This document shows positions 1 through 7,853 of a DNA stretch of 64,000 nt, in pieces (the first letter of the stretch is position 1; every line of letters starts with the position of its first letter). This DNA comes from Salegentibacter maritimus (lineage in GTDB: Bacteria; Bacteroidota; Bacteroidia; Flavobacteriales; Flavobacteriaceae): the NCBI RefSeq assembly GCF_016236915.1, contig NZ_JAEHOK010000014.1:37113-101112 (forward strand), written 5' to 3'. The translations under genes and the position numbers were made by a program. The notes beneath the pieces are model-generated. The model searched no databases. It saw only the letters and a program-made list of their open reading frames with translations, and was not told the DNA's origin.

Positions 1-36
1 CTAAAAAACAAAAACGCGTCTAGGTGCATTAAAAGA

Positions 37-46
37 GGGGGGGGGG
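37..46. repeat. G10 homopolymer tract
   Basis: Ten consecutive G residues stand in an otherwise AT-rich leader about 135 bp upstream of the first gene. Tracts of this length are prone to slipped-strand length change, so it could vary between cells or be mis-sequenced. The rest of positions 1-180 shows no gene that I can support. Confidence 0.8.
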
Positions 47-180
47 TCAGGTTTTGCACAATAAAAATAACAGTCTAACAATGGCTATGTTACAATTGAA
101 AAATATAATTTATGATATATATACTTACAAAAACTAATAAGGAAGGGAGCCTAACTTTTAGTAGAAACGACAAATAAATT

Positions 181-1317
181 ATGATCAACAAACGGCTTTT
201 AATAAAAAATCTACTTGCTCACAACGATGAGAACAGTTTTTATGACAAAAAACTGAAGCTTAATATTGGTGAGAAAGAAGGAAAAGCCAAATTCCTAAAA
301 CACGTTTGCGCCCTTTCTAATTCTAACCCCGAAAACAATTCTTATATCGTTATTGGCGTAAGAGATGAAGACAATAGTATTGTTGGCACTGATTTTTTTG
401 ACGATAGCAAAATTCAGAATCTCGTTAATGCCTATTTAAGCAATCCGCCTTTAATTTCTTACGAGAATATCCCTTTTCCGCACCTACCAGGTAAACTGGT
501 TGTTGGACTGGTAAGTATTAGACCAAATCATGGAAAAATATGTTCGCTTAAAAAGTACATTTGGAAATATTATGGGGGTTCGGTCTTTTTTAGGGAAGGA
601 AGCATTAGTATGCCCAAGGTTTTTGATGTAAAAATTAAAAATGTGAACTCGGAAATAGTTGCGGCCATAGAAAAACATTCCCACAACAATATTGAGTTAA
701 CCCTGGACGGGGTATTCGATTTTCTTCAAAAAAGAAAAGACTATAACGCTACTTATAAAGTTTTTAAAGAATATTTTGTGGTTTGTTGGGCCGGAAAAAA
801 GATAAAATCACAAGACGAAACTTTTTACTCCAGGGTAGATATAGAACTAATTAACGAACAGGTGAAATTGTTCTATTCAGATATGGACCAGGTAAGCATT
901 AGCCTTTCTAACAACGAGTTTAAAATCCTTGAATATGTGCAGTTAGGCCTGCACGATAAGTATAAATTTTATCCGTTAGAAGAAGTTATTATAAACTTTA
1001 AAGATAATGTTAGTTACGATATTGAAAGTAAGCTTTTGTTTGAACCACCAAAGTTCGACAAAAAGACACTTTATCATATTTACAACACAAACAATAGCCT
1101 GGTTGAAAGACTAAAAAAGAAGCTTAAACTAAACAATCAACAAAAAAAAGATCTTAAAAATTTACCTTCCACCTATTTGCTTTGTTATTTAAATAATTTT
1201 GAGCAGGCCATAGATAAGCTGGAAGAAGCAAAACCATATTTAAAAGAATACAGTCGGGAGGTTTATAATTACTATAAAGAAAGTATGCGAATTTTAAGAA
1301 AAGTAAAATACAATTAA
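181..1317 (+). CDS. AlbA_2 (Schlafen-like) domain protein
   Basis: A 378-residue protein. Residues about 15-160 resemble the AlbA_2 putative nucleic-acid-binding fold: an acidic/basic N-terminal strand, then KFLKHVCALSNS, then YIVIGVRDEDNSIVGTDFF, the usual strand-turn 'IGVxD..G.IVG' signature. The C-terminal 200 residues are charged and lysine-rich and I do not recognise them; similar two-part proteins occur in flavobacteria. No signal peptide is present, so it is probably cytosolic. The stop is followed after one base by the ATG of a metallophosphatase, so the two are likely co-transcribed. The function is unknown; nucleic-acid binding is inferred from the fold alone. Confidence 0.65.
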   Translation: MINKRLLIKNLLAHNDENSFYDKKLKLNIGEKEGKAKFLKHVCALSNSNPENNSYIVIGVRDEDNSIVGTDFFDDSKIQNLVNAYLSNPPLISYENIPFPHLPGKLVVGLVSIRPNHGKICSLKKYIWKYYGGSVFFREGSISMPKVFDVKIKNVNSEIVAAIEKHSHNNIELTLDGVFDFLQKRKDYNATYKVFKEYFVVCWAGKKIKSQDETFYSRVDIELINEQVKLFYSDMDQVSISLSNNEFKILEYVQLGLHDKYKFYPLEEVIINFKDNVSYDIESKLLFEPPKFDKKTLYHIYNTNNSLVERLKKKLKLNNQQKKDLKNLPSTYLLCYLNNFEQAIDKLEEAKPYLKEYSREVYNYYKESMRILRKVKYN

Positions 1318-1318
1318 A

Positions 1319-2047
1319 ATGGGTAGAAATATTGCTATTGGAGACATTCACGGCGGGCTAAAAGCTTTAATACAACTACTGGAAAAAATAGAGGTAACCC
1401 CAAGCGATAAGTTAATATTTCTGGGCGATTATGTAGACGGCTGGAGCGATTCGGGCAAGGTGGTTTCTTACCTTATAGAACTCGCAAAACAAAATACCTG
1501 TATTTTTTTACGCGGCAATCATGATGATCTTACCCATCGCTGGCTGGAAACCGGAGAATTCAATGAAAAATGGCTGCAGCACGGCGGGCAATCCAGTATT
1601 GATGCGTACAGAGATTTTTCTTCAGAAGAAATAGAAGCACATCTCAGGTTTTACAATCAGATGCTAAATTACTATATCGACGAGGAAAACAGGCTTTTTG
1701 TACATGCCGGGTTTACCAACCAACACGGCCCGGAACAGGAATATCACCAAACAGGATTTTATTGGGATAGAACTTTGTGGGAAATGGCACTCTCTATGGA
1801 TGGGTCTATTAGCCCAAACGATACAAATTATCCAAAACGACTTCAAATTTTTGATGAAATTTTTATTGGACACACCCCGGTAACCAGAGTCAATGAAACC
1901 ACTCCCATAAAACGGGCCAGTGTTTGGAATTTAGATACCGGTGCTGCCTTTAAGGGCAAGCTCTCGGCAATGGAAGTAAATACAAAAGAAATTTGGCAAA
2001 GTGAACCTGTTTATAAATTTTATCCAAGTGAAAAAGGCAGAAATTAA
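1319..2047 (+). CDS. Metallophosphoesterase, Ser/Thr protein phosphatase family
   Basis: A 242-residue calcineurin-like phosphatase. All signature blocks are in order: GDIHG near residue 8, GDYVDG near 36, RGNHDD near 64, FVHAGF near 128 and IGHTPV near 188. These supply the Asp, His and Asn ligands of a two-metal site. Length and motif spacing fit the bacterial PPP group (PrpA/ApaH-like) that acts on phosphoproteins or diadenosine polyphosphates; the substrate cannot be told from sequence. The ATG lies one base after the stop of the AlbA_2 gene, which suggests translational coupling. Confidence 0.85.
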   Translation: MGRNIAIGDIHGGLKALIQLLEKIEVTPSDKLIFLGDYVDGWSDSGKVVSYLIELAKQNTCIFLRGNHDDLTHRWLETGEFNEKWLQHGGQSSIDAYRDFSSEEIEAHLRFYNQMLNYYIDEENRLFVHAGFTNQHGPEQEYHQTGFYWDRTLWEMALSMDGSISPNDTNYPKRLQIFDEIFIGHTPVTRVNETTPIKRASVWNLDTGAAFKGKLSAMEVNTKEIWQSEPVYKFYPSEKGRN

Positions 2048-2080
2048 GACGAATTTACCACAAAATGCCTTTTCTCTTTT

Positions 2081-2088
2081 TATCTTTG
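2081..2088 (+). promoter_or_regulatory. Bacteroidota -7 element upstream of the desaturase
   Basis: TATCTTTG matches the flavobacterial -7 consensus TAnnTTTG. It lies about 130 bp before the desaturase start. No TTG is found at the usual -33 distance, so the call rests on one box. Confidence 0.35.
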
Positions 2089-2216
2089 TAACTCTAGGAT
2101 TTTAGGCTTTATTTGCAAGTAAAAATTTTTAAACAGCATATTTTAAATCCAATTCTTGCTTAAGAGTTGATTAATACCGGCAGAATTTTTAGATTTCTGC
2201 TTCAAAACAAAATGAA

Positions 2217-3221
2217 ATGGCCCTCGACAATATTAGATTAGAAGTAATGAATACCGTTGAAAAACAGGTAGACGATTTCATTGAAAAATATCTTATTCCT
2301 GTAGAAGATATTTGGCAACCTACAGATCTTCTTCCAAACTTACAGGGAGAAAATTATATGGATCAAATTACCCAAATTAGGGAAGAAGCAAAAGAGCTTG
2401 AATACGATTTTTGGGTAGTTTTAGTGGCCGATATGGTTACCGAAGAAGCATTACCAACTTATGAGTCCTGGCTTATGGATATGGAAGGGGTAGAACAGCA
2501 TGGGAAAATGCGCGGTGAGGAAAACGCCTGGTCTAAATGGGTTCGCCACTGGACCGGTGAAGAAAATCGCCACGGAGACACCCTAAATAAGTATCTTTAC
2601 CTATCGGGAAGGGTAAATATGCGTGAGATTGAAAAGACCACACAGTATTTAATAAACGATGGTTTTGATATTGGTACCGGTCGTGATCCTTACAAAAACT
2701 TTGTATATACCAGTTTCCAGGAGCTAGCAACCAATATTTCACACAAGCGAGTTGGGCAGTTGGCTAAAAAGAAAGGCAATAAAATGCTGGGAAAAATGTG
2801 TAATATCATCGCAGGAGATGAGATGAGGCACTATATGGCCTACCGGGAATTCGTAAAAACAATTTTTGAACATGACCCCAGTGAAATGATGTTGGCTTTT
2901 CACGATATGATGAAGAAAAAAATAGTAATGCCGGCCCAATTTCTAAGGGAAAGCGGCCAGGGTATTGCCGAAGCTTTTGAAAATTTCTCGAACGCAGCAC
3001 AAAGACTTGGCGTTTATACAACCTACGATTATATAGAAATCCTTGAAAAACTAAACGGTTATTGGGAGATAGATAAAATGCGCTCATTAACCGATGAGGC
3101 CGAAAAAGCAAGGGATTATTTGATGAAATTACCAGATAGAATGCGAAGAATTGCAGGAAGAATGGCTATCCCCGAAGATCAATATACTTTTAAATGGGTA
3201 GAAGCCAACGGAAGGCTATAA
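2217..3221 (+). CDS. Acyl-ACP desaturase (soluble diiron, stearoyl-ACP type)
   Basis: A 334-residue protein of the FA_desaturase_2 (plant-type soluble stearoyl-ACP desaturase) family. It would insert a cis double bond into acyl-ACP in the cytosol to adjust membrane fluidity. The diiron ligands are visible as two E/D-E-x-R-H motifs, EENRHGD near residue 121 and DEMRHY near 201, with further Glu residues in the VTEEALPTYES helix near 80. The chosen ATG reads MALDNIRLEV; an overlapping ATG five bases earlier is in another frame. It is separated from the preceding gene by 169 bp with a candidate promoter, so it is probably monocistronic. Confidence 0.92.
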   Translation: MALDNIRLEVMNTVEKQVDDFIEKYLIPVEDIWQPTDLLPNLQGENYMDQITQIREEAKELEYDFWVVLVADMVTEEALPTYESWLMDMEGVEQHGKMRGEENAWSKWVRHWTGEENRHGDTLNKYLYLSGRVNMREIEKTTQYLINDGFDIGTGRDPYKNFVYTSFQELATNISHKRVGQLAKKKGNKMLGKMCNIIAGDEMRHYMAYREFVKTIFEHDPSEMMLAFHDMMKKKIVMPAQFLRESGQGIAEAFENFSNAAQRLGVYTTYDYIEILEKLNGYWEIDKMRSLTDEAEKARDYLMKLPDRMRRIAGRMAIPEDQYTFKWVEANGRL

Positions 3222-3256
3222 TCATTTGAAAAATTTATAAAATAGGAGGCTGTCTG

Positions 3257-3386
3257 AAAAGTCAAAATCGTCATCCTGAATTTAGTTCAGAGCCTGCTCC
3301 GAAATTTATTCGGAGACCTAATATGTTGATAATTAAATGACATGTTAGAAGCTGAAACGAGTTCAGCTTGACGAAAATTGACTTTT
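3257..3386. repeat. Dispersed nested-palindrome repeat, family 1, copy A
   Basis: A REP-like element in the gap after the desaturase gene. It has three nested inverted repeats: outer AAAAGTCAA/TTGACTTTT (3257-3265, 3378-3386), middle TCGTCATCCTGAA/TTCAGCTTGACGA, and central hairpin CTCCGAA/TTCGGAG (3297-3303, 3309-3315). Related copies are at 40838-40917 and 62683-62802. The rest of 3222-3527 shows nothing I recognise. Confidence 0.85.
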
Positions 3387-3527
3387 AAGTAGTGGTCTAT
3401 TACCAATTGGTAGAGTTGGGGCGCAGATTTGTGAACTTAATAATGGTTTGTTGATAAATCAATTATTTTCTTTCTGAAGCTGTCGCTTATTTACGATTAA
3501 TAGTTCGCAGCCGTAGCACAGCATTAA

Positions 3528-3878
3528 TTACTTATTTTTAGTCCTTAGTTTCTCCTTAAGATCTTTAATATTTTTTTCTTTTATCTTAATTGAAATGGCA
3601 CCATGTTCAGCTTTTGATCCAAATTTTTTGATAGCTATTTCTTTAGTCAAAACATGTAAGTTTTCAATCCAATCTAAATCAATTAAACCTAACTTCTCAT
3701 TGTCAAGTTCGATCTCATTTTTACCTAACACAAGAAAAAAGTAAGGTACATTTTCTAATTCTTGTGCTTTACAGTATAATCTAATATTTTTATTTTCATT
3801 ATAAACTGTATCTGATACTTGTCCGCTAACTGAAATACCAATTAATAATGTGGTTGTTAATAACAAAAAAATTTTCAT
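3528..3878 (-). CDS. Small exported protein of unknown function with TonB-plug-like motif
   Basis: A 116-residue protein. The first 20 residues form a signal peptide (MKIFLLLTTTLLIGISVSGQ) ending in a likely SPase I site. Near residue 85 it reads KKFGSKAEHGAISIKI, which resembles the 'YGSKAANGVIIITTK' end of the TonB-receptor plug fold. Single plug-like domains occur in small Bacteroidota envelope proteins, but the match is short. It stands alone on the minus strand with unusually AT-rich flanks that resemble those of its minus-strand neighbour, which suggests a laterally moved cassette. I do not recognise a family. Confidence 0.55.
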   Translation of the reverse strand: MKIFLLLTTTLLIGISVSGQVSDTVYNENKNIRLYCKAQELENVPYFFLVLGKNEIELDNEKLGLIDLDWIENLHVLTKEIAIKKFGSKAEHGAISIKIKEKNIKDLKEKLRTKNK

Positions 3879-3899
3879 ACCTGTTGTAGTTAATTAGTG

Positions 3900-3960
3900 A
3901 AAATTTCTGCCGTTGCTGCCAACAATTCTTAGTATGGCTAGTTGCGGGTTGGGTTACCAG
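3900..3960 (-). other. Cassette-junction-like sequence between two orphan genes
   Basis: Read on the minus strand, the segment contains AACCCGCAACTAGCCATAC, then GTTGGCAGCAACGGCAG shortly before the ATG of the 116-residue orphan. GTGCAACAATGCGTC follows the upstream orphan (about 4113-4130) and GTGCTACGGCTGCGAAC follows this one (about 3505-3525). The paired motifs around single unrelated genes look like exchange junctions. This is pattern recognition, not a proven site. Confidence 0.3.
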
Positions 3961-4132
3961 ATTTTGTCTACTCAAAATAAATTTAGCTAAAACAATTGAA
4001 TTTCGATTAAGTATTTAGCCATAATTATTAACGATTCAACACTTCAAAATCAACAATATGAGGTAATTGAAAATAAAACATTAACTTTAAAGAAGTCTAC
4101 TAGAGCTTTTCAGAAGACGCATTGTTGCACTG

Positions 4133-4822
4133 TTATTTTTCATTAGCACTTTTAATCAGTTCGATTATTCTGTGAAATTCAATTTCTTTTATTTTTTCGT
4201 CAGTTAAAACTGTTCCTGTCTCATCCAATATTTTCTTAAATTGTTTTTTCGTAAAATAATTTCCGTGAGCGCTTTCATTCCGACTCATCATTTTGTTATG
4301 GATATCTTCTGTGTCGATAAATAAAATTCTTTTTTTATTACCTTCTTCGTCTTTCCAATTTTTCCCCCATTTTAGTGATTCAGCGATTAAACTGCCTGCA
4401 AGTCCTCCACCATAAGTTTGGCTCGTTGATTTGAGAATATACGGTGAATTTTCATCTATGATTATAGCACAATATTTTCCTTCGATGTCAAATTTGGCAT
4501 AAGAACCCCAATGGTTCACATCGGTTGAATATCCCAAGTTGAAATAATGATTGTTATTGTATTCAATAGCCCAAGCTGAAATTCCATTTTTGCTTTTTTC
4601 ACCAGTTTTTAAGTCAAATATTCCTTTTGTAGTTATGTGTTGATCGCTTTTGTCTTTTACCAAAATTCCGAATTCCTTTTCCATCGGTTGTTTGTTTAGG
4701 AAATCATTTGAATTTTCGTAAAGTTTGACTGGCTCCAAAGTATGTAATTCATTTAGTGGAACTTTCTGAACTCCGCAGGATGTTAGAATTAATAAGGCAA
4801 AAAATAAAATCGTTTGTTTCAT
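4133..4822 (-). CDS. Putative lipoprotein of unknown function
   Basis: A 229-residue protein if started at the ATG reading MKQTILFFALLILTSCG, which gives a canonical lipoprotein signal with the lipobox Cys near residue 16. In-frame ATGs 27 and 39 bases further upstream would lengthen the N-region; the shorter start is preferred because the lipoprotein signal then begins at residue 1. The body holds FGILVKDKS and a Gly-rich TYGGGLAGSLIAE segment, and ends in a charged helix. I do not recognise a domain. It is probably anchored in the outer or inner membrane facing the periplasm. It stands alone and shares cassette-like flanks with the smaller orphan downstream. Confidence 0.6.
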   Translation of the reverse strand: MKQTILFFALLILTSCGVQKVPLNELHTLEPVKLYENSNDFLNKQPMEKEFGILVKDKSDQHITTKGIFDLKTGEKSKNGISAWAIEYNNNHYFNLGYSTDVNHWGSYAKFDIEGKYCAIIIDENSPYILKSTSQTYGGGLAGSLIAESLKWGKNWKDEEGNKKRILFIDTEDIHNKMMSRNESAHGNYFTKKQFKKILDETGTVLTDEKIKEIEFHRIIELIKSANEK

Positions 4823-4894
4823 AAATGATTTAGGGTTTTGCCTTTTCATAATAGTGCACAACTACTTTCATTAATTTTAATGCGATATAAAATC

Positions 4895-5287
4895 TTAGGC
4901 ACGCTCTGCTTTCCAAACTTTATAGGTAATCAGGTCTTTTTCAATTAGATTTAGACAGAACGCAATTACTGCCGCATCGTCCAAATACCCAACAATTGGA
5001 ATAAAATCTGGGATTAGATCTAAGGGTGAAAGCACGTATAGCAAAGCTCCACCAATAGCCGCAACTACATTAAAAGGGACTTCCCGGTAATTTCCGCTTG
5101 CGTAATCCCGTAATAAGTTAAAAAGTAATTGCGCATCATCTACATATCGCTGCAATTTCCCTTTACTTTCAAATTTAGATTTGATTTCCTCCTCATCTTC
5201 CAGCACCCCATGTACATCTTCCTCTTCAAAATTCTCCTGCCGTTTTTGATGTTCCTGTTTTATTGTTTCATCATCAATTTTACTCAT
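4895..5287 (-). CDS. DUF1232 (YkvA family) membrane protein
   Basis: A 130-residue protein. The C-terminal half carries the YkvA/DUF1232 signature YVLSPLDLIPDFIPIVGYLDDA (residues about 87-108), preceded by a hydrophobic segment VVAAIGGALLYVL. The N-terminal 45 residues are strongly acidic and probably disordered. The family is widespread and of unknown function, and may associate with the membrane. The gene is monocistronic, with a 14-bp-stem terminator on the far side facing the ALDH gene. Confidence 0.85.
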   Translation of the reverse strand: MSKIDDETIKQEHQKRQENFEEEDVHGVLEDEEEIKSKFESKGKLQRYVDDAQLLFNLLRDYASGNYREVPFNVVAAIGGALLYVLSPLDLIPDFIPIVGYLDDAAVIAFCLNLIEKDLITYKVWKAERA

Positions 5288-5370
5288 TGCTCATCTTTTT
5301 TTGGATGACCCCAAAATATAAAATTATTATGGAAGGCCTATTTATGAAAGTGCTAAAATCTGATAAAAAA

Positions 5371-5406
5371 AACCTCACAGCTTTAAAAAGCTGTGAGGTT
5401 TTTTTG
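5371..5406 (-). terminator. Perfect 14-bp stem terminator (bidirectional form)
   Basis: AACCTCACAGCTTT pairs perfectly with AAAGCTGTGAGGTT across a 2-base loop. The stem is followed by T-runs on both strands. On the minus strand it follows the ALDH gene, which it most likely terminates. Confidence 0.9.
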
Positions 5407-5431
5407 GTTTATAATTCCAACCTGGCTTGCT

Positions 5432-5475
5432 TCGTCATTCTGTCCCGAAGCATCGAAACAGGGTTACGGCAATAA
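5432..5475. repeat. Possible fragment of dispersed repeat family 1
   Basis: CGTCATTCTG followed by TCCCGAAGCATCGA shares its first ten bases with repeat copy B at 40839. No second half is present, so it is at most a degenerate or truncated copy. Confidence 0.3.
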
Positions 5476-5500
5476 CTTCTCAAAAAATTCCTAAAAATCC

Positions 5501-7054
5501 TTACAAATCAAATTTAATCCCTTGTGCCAAAGGCAGCTCGGTAGTATAATTAATCGTATTGGTTTGTCTTCTCATATATATTTTCCAGGCATCAGAACCG
5601 GATTCTCTGCCGCCCCCGGTTTCTTTTTCACCGCCAAAAGCCCCCCCAATTTCAGCACCTGAAGTTCCTATATTTACATTGGCGATCCCGCAATCTGAAC
5701 CTTCTACCGAAAGAAAACGCTCTGCTTCCCTTAAATTGTTGGTCATTATTGCTGAAGAAAGCCCCTGCACTACCCCATTTTGCAATTCCAGGGCGTTAGA
5801 AACATCTCCAGAATATTTCATAATGTAGAGTACCGGCGCAAAAGTTTCGTGCTGCACAATCTCAAAATCATTTTTAGCTTCGGCAATTGCCGGTTTTACA
5901 TAGCAACCGCTTTCATAACCTTCACCTTCCAGCACACCGCCTTCAACTAAAATCTTACCGCCTTCTTCCACTACTTTATCCAATGCGTTCTGGTAATTTT
6001 TCACAGCATCTTTATCAATAAGCGGCCCTACGTGATTATTTTCATCTAGCGGGTTTCCAATACGCAGTTGCTTATAAGCTTTTACAATAGCATCTTTTAC
6101 CTTATCGTAGATAGATTCGTGAATAATCAATCTTCGGGTAGAAGTACAACGCTGCCCACAAGTTCCCACAGCTCCAAAAACAGCACCGATTACCGTATTT
6201 TTAATATCGGCATCTGGCGTTACGATTATGGCGTTATTTCCACCTAATTCAAGAAGCGATTTTCCTAACCTTGCGGCCACGGCCTGGGCAACTATTTTTC
6301 CCATTCTAATAGAACCGGTAGCCGAAATTAACGGCACTCGTTTATCGTTGGTCATCATTTCACCCACTTTATAATCGCCGGTGATCAATGAAGAAATCCC
6401 TGCCGGAACATTATTTTCAGCAAAAACCCTGGCAGCAATATTTTGACAGGCTACAGAAGTTAACGGAGTCTTTTCTGATCCTTTCCAAACGCAAGCATCT
6501 CCGCAAACCCAGGCTAAAGCAGTATTCCAGGACCAAACAGCAACGGGAAAATTAAACGCCGAAATAATTCCAACCACTCCAAGCGGATGGTATTGCTCGT
6601 ACATTCTATGCCCCGGGCGTTCAGAATGCATGGTTAATCCGTGCAATTGGCGTGAAAGTCCAACTGCGAAATCACAGATATCTATCATTTCCTGAACTTC
6701 GCCCAAACCTTCCTGGTATGATTTTCCCATTTCGTAAGAAACCAATTTACCAAGAGGTTCTTTTAGCCTTCTTAATTCATCATTAAATTGGCGAACCACC
6801 TCTCCTCGCTGTGGTGCCGGCCAGGTGCGCCATTCTTTAAAACCTGCAGTAGCTGTGCTAATTACCTTTTCATAATCTTCTTTGATCGTGGCTTTTACTT
6901 TTCCAATAAGCGCACCATCTACCGGAGAATACGATTCAATCACATCACCGCTACTAAAAAAATCTTTTCCGGTAGACGTTCCGTTATTGGTTTCCTGCAA
7001 TCCAAGATCTTTTAAAGCTTGCTTAATTCCGAATTTTTCTGCTATTTCACTCAT
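5501..7054 (-). CDS. Aldehyde dehydrogenase, ALDH7 (antiquitin) type
   Basis: A 517-residue NAD(P)-dependent aldehyde dehydrogenase. NAD-binding and catalytic blocks are clear: FNFPVAVWSWN near residue 170, ATGSIRMGK near 245, ELGGNNAI near 268 and the nucleophile Cys in GTCGQRCTSTRR near 302. The GTCGQRC block and GGxKxTGxGREsGSDAWK-like C-terminus place it in the ALDH7 group, which includes alpha-aminoadipate semialdehyde (piperideine-6-carboxylate) dehydrogenase of lysine breakdown. It follows the 3-hydroxyanthranilate dioxygenase gene on the same strand, so a role near kynurenine breakdown is possible, but ALDH7 is not the usual aminomuconate-semialdehyde enzyme. The substrate is unproven. 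Confidence 0.88.
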   Translation of the reverse strand: MSEIAEKFGIKQALKDLGLQETNNGTSTGKDFFSSGDVIESYSPVDGALIGKVKATIKEDYEKVISTATAGFKEWRTWPAPQRGEVVRQFNDELRRLKEPLGKLVSYEMGKSYQEGLGEVQEMIDICDFAVGLSRQLHGLTMHSERPGHRMYEQYHPLGVVGIISAFNFPVAVWSWNTALAWVCGDACVWKGSEKTPLTSVACQNIAARVFAENNVPAGISSLITGDYKVGEMMTNDKRVPLISATGSIRMGKIVAQAVAARLGKSLLELGGNNAIIVTPDADIKNTVIGAVFGAVGTCGQRCTSTRRLIIHESIYDKVKDAIVKAYKQLRIGNPLDENNHVGPLIDKDAVKNYQNALDKVVEEGGKILVEGGVLEGEGYESGCYVKPAIAEAKNDFEIVQHETFAPVLYIMKYSGDVSNALELQNGVVQGLSSAIMTNNLREAERFLSVEGSDCGIANVNIGTSGAEIGGAFGGEKETGGGRESGSDAWKIYMRRQTNTINYTTELPLAQGIKFDL

Positions 7055-7102
7055 TAAGTTGTAAATTTTATCTGTTCTTTTGTGTGTTTACTGCTAAAAT
7101 AA

Positions 7103-7134
7103 CAAAATTAAAGACTATTCTGTATCAATCACAA
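7103..7134 (-). promoter_or_regulatory. Candidate promoter for the ALDH gene
   Basis: On the minus strand, TTG (7132-7134) is followed after 21 bases by TAATTTTG (7103-7110), a match to the Bacteroidota consensus. The -33 box lies within the end of the dioxygenase gene. The ALDH gene may therefore have its own start of transcription. Confidence 0.4.
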
Positions 7135-7657
7135 ATCTTTCATCTACCGGCATCACTTCGCCACAGTTATCACAGGTACGCAACTTTTTACTTCCGTAGA
7201 AATGTTTAAAATGCTTTAAAAAATCGCGCTCAATATCATTTAACGGAAAATAAACTTCGTACAACTTATGGTTACACGCATCACAAAACCATAACAACCC
7301 ATCTTTTGCATCTAGCTGTACACGTTTTCTTTCCACTACCAGACCAATAGACCCCTCTTTTCTAACCGGGGAATGCGGAACTTTTGCCGGATGCAAATAC
7401 ATATCTCCAGGCCCCAATTGCATTGTTTTCTTCTTTCCATCTTCCTGAATATGCACTTCAATTTCACCCTCTAGCTGATAAAAAAGCTCTTCAGTCTCGT
7501 TATAATGGTAATCCTTGCGCGCATTTGGCCCGGCCACCACCATTACAATATAATCTTCAGATTCTTTATAAAGGTTTCGGTTACCAACCGGTGGCTTTAA
7601 CGATTCTCGATTTTGCTCTATCCATTTATTAAGGTTAAAAGGTTTATTTACTGCCAT
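7115..7657 (-). CDS. nbaC: 3-hydroxyanthranilate 3,4-dioxygenase
   Basis: A 180-residue cupin dioxygenase that opens the ring of 3-hydroxyanthranilate to 2-amino-3-carboxymuconate semialdehyde in the kynurenine/quinolinate route. The cupin metal site is seen in DYHYNETEELFYQLEGE (His, Glu) and in HPAKVPHSP near residue 92. The C-terminus has two CxxC pairs, CDACN near 125 and CDNCGE near 161, the rubredoxin-like extra iron site typical of bacterial forms. The length matches bacterial enzymes. No other kynurenine genes are in the window, so the pathway is inferred to be completed elsewhere. Confidence 0.95.
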   Translation of the reverse strand: MAVNKPFNLNKWIEQNRESLKPPVGNRNLYKESEDYIVMVVAGPNARKDYHYNETEELFYQLEGEIEVHIQEDGKKKTMQLGPGDMYLHPAKVPHSPVRKEGSIGLVVERKRVQLDAKDGLLWFCDACNHKLYEVYFPLNDIERDFLKHFKHFYGSKKLRTCDNCGEVMPVDERFVIDTE

Positions 7658-7727
7658 GATTTTATAATTATATTGTTTAAAATTACAACTTAAAGCGCAA
7701 AAGAAAGGGCAATTTCCTTATCTTTTT

Positions 7728-7805
7728 GGGCGCCTTAAAGGGCTATTCGCTGCAATTCCTCGGCGCTTGTTGCGCCTGTGGGATTTACGCTGCTATCCCT
7801 GGCGC
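7728..7805. repeat. GGCGC-bounded structured intergenic repeat
   Basis: The element begins GGGCGCC and ends CCCTGGCGC, with internal TTCGCTGCAATTCC and TACGCTGCTATCCC segments. The 'gctgcaatcc ... ggcgc' layout resembles dispersed intergenic repeats that I know from flavobacterial genomes. Only one copy is seen here. Confidence 0.5.
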
Positions 7806-7853
7806 AAATACAAAATATACAAATACCTACCTTAGAAGGAAAATTACCATTTT

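Noticed and set aside
181..2047. Toxin-antitoxin or phage-defence pair (AlbA_2 protein plus phosphatase)
   Set aside because: Sizes and motifs do not match a known pair; the phosphatase is a standard PPP-type enzyme and the link rests only on adjacency.
5263..5475. 70-residue plus-strand ORF
   Set aside because: It runs through a perfect terminator hairpin and a repeat fragment and has no protein-like features.
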